Below the pieces are notes generated by a model, which had not been told where the DNA came from, made no database searches, and saw only the letters and a program-made list of their open reading frames with translations. Shown piece after piece: positions 60,437 to 64,000 of a stretch of 64,000 nucleotides of DNA. This DNA comes from DATARH01 sp035648415 (GTDB taxonomy: Bacteria; Pseudomonadota; Alphaproteobacteria; ATCC43930; CGMCC-115725): positions 1 to 64,000 of the forward strand of contig DASRLO010000059.1 in NCBI GenBank assembly GCA_035648415.1, written 5' to 3'. Each line of letters begins with the position of its first letter. Position 1 is the stretch's first letter. The translations under genes and the position numbers were made by a program.

Positions 60437-61179
60437 CACGCGACCTCGACCAACGGCGCGTAATACTCCCGCGGCACACCGGCGCGATCGCGCGCGGCAT
60501 GGTTGAAGGGCGGCTTCAGCGATCCGGTGAAGTGGCGGCGAACGCGGTCGCGGAAGGTGTCGGCCGGGTCGAGCCCGCGCTCGCGGCACAGCCTGTCGAA
60601 CCAGTGCGCGCCGACCGCGACATGGCCAATTTCGTCGGCGTGGATGCGCTCCAGGATCGCCGCGCTCTCGGTATCGCCGGCGCGCTGCAGCCGGCGGATC
60701 ATCTCGGGCGTCACGTCGAGGCCGCGCGCCTCCAGCACCAGCGGCACGACCGCGAGCCGGGCGAGCAGGTCGCCGGCGGTCGCCGCCGCCGCCGCCCACA
60801 GCCCGTCATGCGCCGGCAGCGCGCCGTATTCGCCGCCAAGCACGGTGAGACGCGCATCGAGCAGCGCGAAATGCTCGGCCTCCTCGGCGGCGACCCCGGC
60901 CCAGTCGTCGAAGAATTGGCGCGGCAAATCCTCCTGCGAAAACCTGGCGACGATGTCCCAGCCCAGATCGATCGCGTTCAGCTCGATATGCGCGAGCGCA
61001 TGGATCAACGCGACGCGGCCGGGAGGCGCGCCCAAATTGCGCCGCCGCTTCATCTCGCGCGGCGGGCAGAGCAGCGGCCGCTCGGGCCGAGCGGGGCGCG
61101 GCGGCGGGGTTGCAACGCCGACCGCAATCCCGCCGCGACGCCAGCGCGCCGCGACCGCCCGGCTCAATTCGACTTTCAT
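60436..61179 (-). CDS. DUF455 family ferritin-like protein
   Basis: A 247-residue member of DUF455, a ferritin-like di-iron family related to tRNA hydroxylases such as MiaE. PLLCPPREMKRRRNLG, GRVALIHALAHIELNAIDLGWDIVARF and FFDDWAGVAAEEAEHFALLDARLTVLGG carry the Glu/His ligands; DEIGHVAVGAHWFDRLC supplies the later ones. The ATG chosen is the first in-frame ATG before the core. The frame upstream of it (VAVLTAAEPA) also looks homologous, but it reads into a repeat element with no start codon, so the true N-terminus may have been disrupted. It overlaps the cyclase gene. Confidence 0.82.
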   Translation of the reverse strand: MKVELSRAVAARWRRGGIAVGVATPPPRPARPERPLLCPPREMKRRRNLGAPPGRVALIHALAHIELNAIDLGWDIVARFSQEDLPRQFFDDWAGVAAEEAEHFALLDARLTVLGGEYGALPAHDGLWAAAAATAGDLLARLAVVPLVLEARGLDVTPEMIRRLQRAGDTESAAILERIHADEIGHVAVGAHWFDRLCRERGLDPADTFRDRVRRHFTGSLKPPFNHAARDRAGVPREYYAPLVEVA

Positions 61180-61224
61180 TGCCGGCTCAGCGGCGGTGAG
61201 GACCGCGACCGCGCCGGAAGCAAG

Positions 61225-61313
61225 CCCCTCCCTCTCCCCGCTTGCGGCGCGAGGGGTTCGGGTTTGCGCGCGCTCCCCCTCCCCGCGAGCGTGGAGAGGA
61301 TCGGGGTGAGGGG
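61225..61313. repeat. GC-rich palindromic repeat between bcp and DUF455
   Basis: CCCCTCCCTCTCCCCGCTTGCGGC at the left and CCCCCTCCCCGCGAGCGTGGAGAGG near the right, ending GGGGTGAGGGG (61303-61313). Same family as 45808-45907. It abuts the 5' end of the DUF455 gene. Confidence 0.65.
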
Positions 61314-61328
61314 CCGCCAAGATCGGGG

Positions 61329-61793
61329 TCAGAGGCCCTGCGCCGCCTTCAGCACTTCGGCGACATGGCCGGGCACCTTGACCTTGTGCCAGACGCCGCG
61401 CACGACGCCGCCCTTGTCGACGAGGAAGGTCGAGCGGTCGATCCCCATGTATTTGCGGCCGTACATGCTCTTCTCGACCCAGACGCCGTAGCTCTCGACG
61501 ACCTTGCCGTCGGTGTCGGAGCCGAGGGTGAAGGGCAGCTGGTATTTCGCCTTGAACTTGTCGTGCGAGGCGACCGGGTCCTTGGAGATGCCGATCACGG
61601 TGGCGCCGGTCTTGCCGTAATCGGGAAACGAGTCGCGGAACCCGCAGGCCTGGGCGGTGCAGCCCGAGGTGTCGTCCTTCGGGTAGAAATAGATCACCAC
61701 CGGCTTGCCCTGCAGCTTCGACAGCGTGACCGAGCCGCCGCCGTCGGTCGGCAGGGTGAAATCGGGGGCTTTGTCGCCGACATTCACGCTCAT
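61329..61793 (-). CDS. bcp: Thiol peroxidase Bcp (AhpC/TSA family peroxiredoxin)
   Basis: A 154-residue atypical two-cysteine peroxiredoxin that reduces hydrogen peroxide and organic hydroperoxides with thioredoxin. The peroxidatic Cys45 and resolving Cys50 are in DDTSGCTAQACGFRD. GDKAPDFTLPTDGGGSVTLSKLQGKPVVIYFYPKD and TVIGISKDPVASHDKFKAKYQLPF are hallmarks. The ATG overlaps the glnE stop (ATGA), so the two are co-translated. The glnE-bcp neighbourhood is conserved in alphaproteobacteria. Confidence 0.95.
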   Translation of the reverse strand: MSVNVGDKAPDFTLPTDGGGSVTLSKLQGKPVVIYFYPKDDTSGCTAQACGFRDSFPDYGKTGATVIGISKDPVASHDKFKAKYQLPFTLGSDTDGKVVESYGVWVEKSMYGRKYMGIDRSTFLVDKGGVVRGVWHKVKVPGHVAEVLKAAQGL

Positions 61794-64000
61794 CTCGCCA
61801 TGCCTCCTTCTTGGCCTTCGGGGTGTTGCGCCTCGGATGATACAGCCTTTCGCGCCGGCTCGGCGACCAGCCGATCGTACCAGAGAGAAACCGCCGCGCA
61901 GGCCGCAGTGATATCCGTGTCGAGCCGGACGACGTCAACCGCGCCGGTCGAGCGCGCCAGCGTCGCGCCGGCCGGGCCGGCGAGCGTGTCCGCGTCCGGC
62001 ACGCCGTCGAATAGCAGCGTCAGGAACACCCTCACCGCGCGCAGCAGGTCGAGCGCGCCGCCGAGTTCCTGCACCGCTCGCGGTTCGAGAATGCCGGCCT
62101 CGCCGAGCGCGGCGATCGCGCCGCCGATATCGCGGCGCAGCACCTGCGGCCTTCCCGCTGCCTCGCGCAGCATCAGGAACTGCGCGATGAATTCGAGGTC
62201 GACGAGGCCGCCGCGCCGGTGGCGCAAATCCCAAGCGGCGGGATGCGGATGCTCGGCGGCGATCTTCTCGCGCATCTCGGCGACGTCGATGACGAGGCGG
62301 GCCGGGTCACGCGGCACGGCGAGCGCGGCGGCGGCGGCGGTCCCGATGCGCCGGCAGAGCGGCGCGTCGCCCGCCACCGGGCGCGCCCGGGTCAGCGCCA
62401 TGTGCTCCCAGGTCCATGCCGATTCCTTCTGGTAGCGCGCGAAATGCGCGAGGCTCGCGGCGATCGGCCCCGACGCGCCGGACGGGCGCAGCCGCATGTC
62501 GACCTCGTAGAGCCGGCCCTCGACGGTCGGCGCGGTAATGGCGCCGATGAGGCGCTGGCAGAGCCGCGCGTAATAGGTCGAGATCGCCAGCGAGCGGTCG
62601 CCGTGGGAGGTCTCGCTCCCGTCCGGCGCGTCGTAGATCAGGATGAGGTCGAGGTCGGACGCCAGGGTCATCTCACGGCTGCCGAGCCGGCCCATCGCCA
62701 GGATCGCGACTTCGCCGCCGGGAATCTTTCCGTGGGCGCGCGAAAAATCCCCGGCGGCGGCGGGGAGCAGCATGGCGAGCGCGGTTTCGGCGATATCGGC
62801 GAAGGCCCCGCCGGCCGCGGCGGGGTCGAGATTGCGGTGCAGCAGCTGCACGCCGACCTGGAAGCGCCGCTCGTTGGCCCAGCGCCGCAGCAGGTCGAGC
62901 GTATCCGCGAAGTCGCGGCCGCCGGAAACAAGCTCGCCCAAATCGGCGGCGAGCGCGGCGCGTCCCGGCAGCGGCGCGAAAAAATTCTCGGCCAGCACCG
63001 CCTCGAGCAGCGCCGGCCGGCGCGCCAGGTTTTCGGCCAAAAGCGGCGCCTCCGCCATGATGTCGGCGACGAGCCGCAAGAGCCCCGGATTGGCGTGGAA
63101 CAGCGAGAACAGCTGCACCCCGGCCGACAGCCGCGACAGGAACTCGTCGAAGCGGCGCAGCGCCGCGTCGGGCGCGGCGGTGGCGCCGAAGATGCGCAGC
63201 AGCTCGGGTACCAGATCGGTCAGGATTTCGCGCGCCCGCTGGCTGCGCGTCGCGCGCATGCGGCCGTGATGCCAGTCGCGCACCATGCCGGCGACCGTGC
63301 TCGGGTCGGCGAAGCCCATCCGCGCCAGGGTCTCGAGCGTGCCGGGATCGTCGTCGGCGCCGGTGAAGACGAGGTTGCCCGCGCCCGCAAGACTCGGGGC
63401 TTCCTCGAAGAGCTCGGCATAATGCCGCTCCACCGACGCGAGCCGCGCGAGCAGCTCGGCGGTGAAGCCCTCGGCTTCCGGGTAGCCGAGGAAGGTGGCG
63501 AATTTGGCGACGCCTTCGGCGGTGTTCGGCAGGCGGTGGGTCTGCGCGTCGTCGACCATCTGCAGCCGGTGTTCGACGCGGCGCAGGAAGCGATAGTTTT
63601 CGGTCAGATCGGCGCGGTCCGCCTCGGCGATCCGTCCGGCGGCGGCGAGCCGGGCAAGCGCCTCGCAGGTCGCGCCGACCCTGAGCTCGCGCCGCCGCCC
63701 GCCCCAGATCAGCTGCTGGGTCTGGGCGAAGAACTCGATCTCGCGAATGCCGCCGCGGCCGATCTTGATGTCGTGCCCGAGGACCGCGATTCGGCCGCCG
63801 CCGCGATGCGCCTGGATCTGGCGCTTGATCGAATGGATGTCGGCGATCGCCGCGAAATCGAGATTTTTGCGCCAGATATAGGGCTCCAGTTCGGCGAGGA
63901 AGCGGCGCCCGGCCTCGCTGTCGCCGGCCACCGGCCGCGCCTTGATGAGGGCCGCGCGCTCCCAATTCTGCCCGACGCTCTCGTAATAGGAGAGCGCGCT
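61790..64000 (-). CDS. glnE: Glutamine-synthetase adenylyltransferase/deadenylase, N-terminus beyond window
   Basis: The bifunctional enzyme that adds and removes AMP on glutamine synthetase according to PII protein state. 736 residues are present and the frame is open to the right edge, reading YYESVGQNWERAALIKARPV, so the N-terminal ~250 residues lie outside. The first half contributes IKIGRGGIREIEFFAQTQQLIWGGR and NYRFLRRVEHRLQMVDDAQTH. The second nucleotidyltransferase domain has AMGRLGSREMTLASDLDLILIYD with the GS..DxD metal-binding pattern, and RRGGLVDLEFIAQFLML closes it. Both catalytic halves look intact as far as seen. Confidence 0.95.
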   Translation of the reverse strand, partial: SALSYYESVGQNWERAALIKARPVAGDSEAGRRFLAELEPYIWRKNLDFAAIADIHSIKRQIQAHRGGGRIAVLGHDIKIGRGGIREIEFFAQTQQLIWGGRRRELRVGATCEALARLAAAGRIAEADRADLTENYRFLRRVEHRLQMVDDAQTHRLPNTAEGVAKFATFLGYPEAEGFTAELLARLASVERHYAELFEEAPSLAGAGNLVFTGADDDPGTLETLARMGFADPSTVAGMVRDWHHGRMRATRSQRAREILTDLVPELLRIFGATAAPDAALRRFDEFLSRLSAGVQLFSLFHANPGLLRLVADIMAEAPLLAENLARRPALLEAVLAENFFAPLPGRAALAADLGELVSGGRDFADTLDLLRRWANERRFQVGVQLLHRNLDPAAAGGAFADIAETALAMLLPAAAGDFSRAHGKIPGGEVAILAMGRLGSREMTLASDLDLILIYDAPDGSETSHGDRSLAISTYYARLCQRLIGAITAPTVEGRLYEVDMRLRPSGASGPIAASLAHFARYQKESAWTWEHMALTRARPVAGDAPLCRRIGTAAAAALAVPRDPARLVIDVAEMREKIAAEHPHPAAWDLRHRRGGLVDLEFIAQFLMLREAAGRPQVLRRDIGGAIAALGEAGILEPRAVQELGGALDLLRAVRVFLTLLFDGVPDADTLAGPAGATLARSTGAVDVVRLDTDITAACAAVSLWYDRLVAEPARKAVSSEAQHPEGQEGGMAR

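Overview
This is a GC-rich bacterial chromosome segment, most consistent with an alphaproteobacterium and probably a soil or plant-associated Rhodospirillales- or Hyphomicrobiales-type organism. The reasons are the ribF / ileS-lspA-DUF3035 order, the DUF455 and DUF482 families, a Crp/Fnr remnant of the alphaproteobacterial type, and two families of palindromic intergenic repeats. Genus cannot be fixed from sequence reading alone. I see no rRNA, tRNA, CRISPR array, integrase or intact insertion sequence.

Layout. 1-4.4 kb: a DUF3300 protein (runs off the left edge), a DUF4189 secreted protein, glycerol-3-phosphate dehydrogenase and an orphan GAF-histidine kinase. 4.6-12.7 kb (minus strand): a Crp/Fnr C-terminal remnant, a four-gene osmoprotectant-type ABC transporter with every junction overlapping, a two-subunit Rieske oxygenase immediately upstream of it, a KirBac potassium channel, a HepT-MntA toxin-antitoxin pair and a flavin reductase. 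12.8-32.2 kb is a mosaic of small catabolic units: HpcH aldolase with a two-cysteine racemase/isomerase, RidA, TauD-type dioxygenase, class II aldolase with dienelactone hydrolase, a frameshifted TPP enzyme, an IlvD/Edd dehydratase divergent from an XRE regulator, MltA, a CoA-transferase, a serine hydrolase and an amidase. A DUF3018-PemK toxin-antitoxin pair lies within it.

32.2-33.5 kb is a lower-GC patch encoding a small polymorphic-toxin-like protein (linker plus a putative PD-(D/E)XK nuclease domain) followed by an NTF2-fold immunity-like protein. 33.6-42.6 kb: LLM flavin oxidoreductase, Phd-VapC pair, SDR, a degenerate GGDEF plus apparently active EAL protein behind an AT-rich leader, a NitT/TauT-type ABC transporter ending in a strong terminator, a universal stress protein and a small secreted protein. 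42.6-48.9 kb: hisI, a complete livGFKHM branched-chain/amide-type ABC operon, and a convergent single-component Rieske oxygenase.

49-64 kb is more core-like: ribF, an RHH-ParE pair, ileS-lspA-DUF3035 with overlapping genes, a RhaD-like aldolase/dehydrogenase fusion, a coupled DUF169 protein and hydrolase, then on the minus strand glnE (cut by the right edge)-bcp-DUF455-adenylate cyclase. The overall picture is a scavenging heterotroph with many small uptake/oxidation units, four toxin-antitoxin pairs and one toxin-immunity-like pair within about 40 kb.
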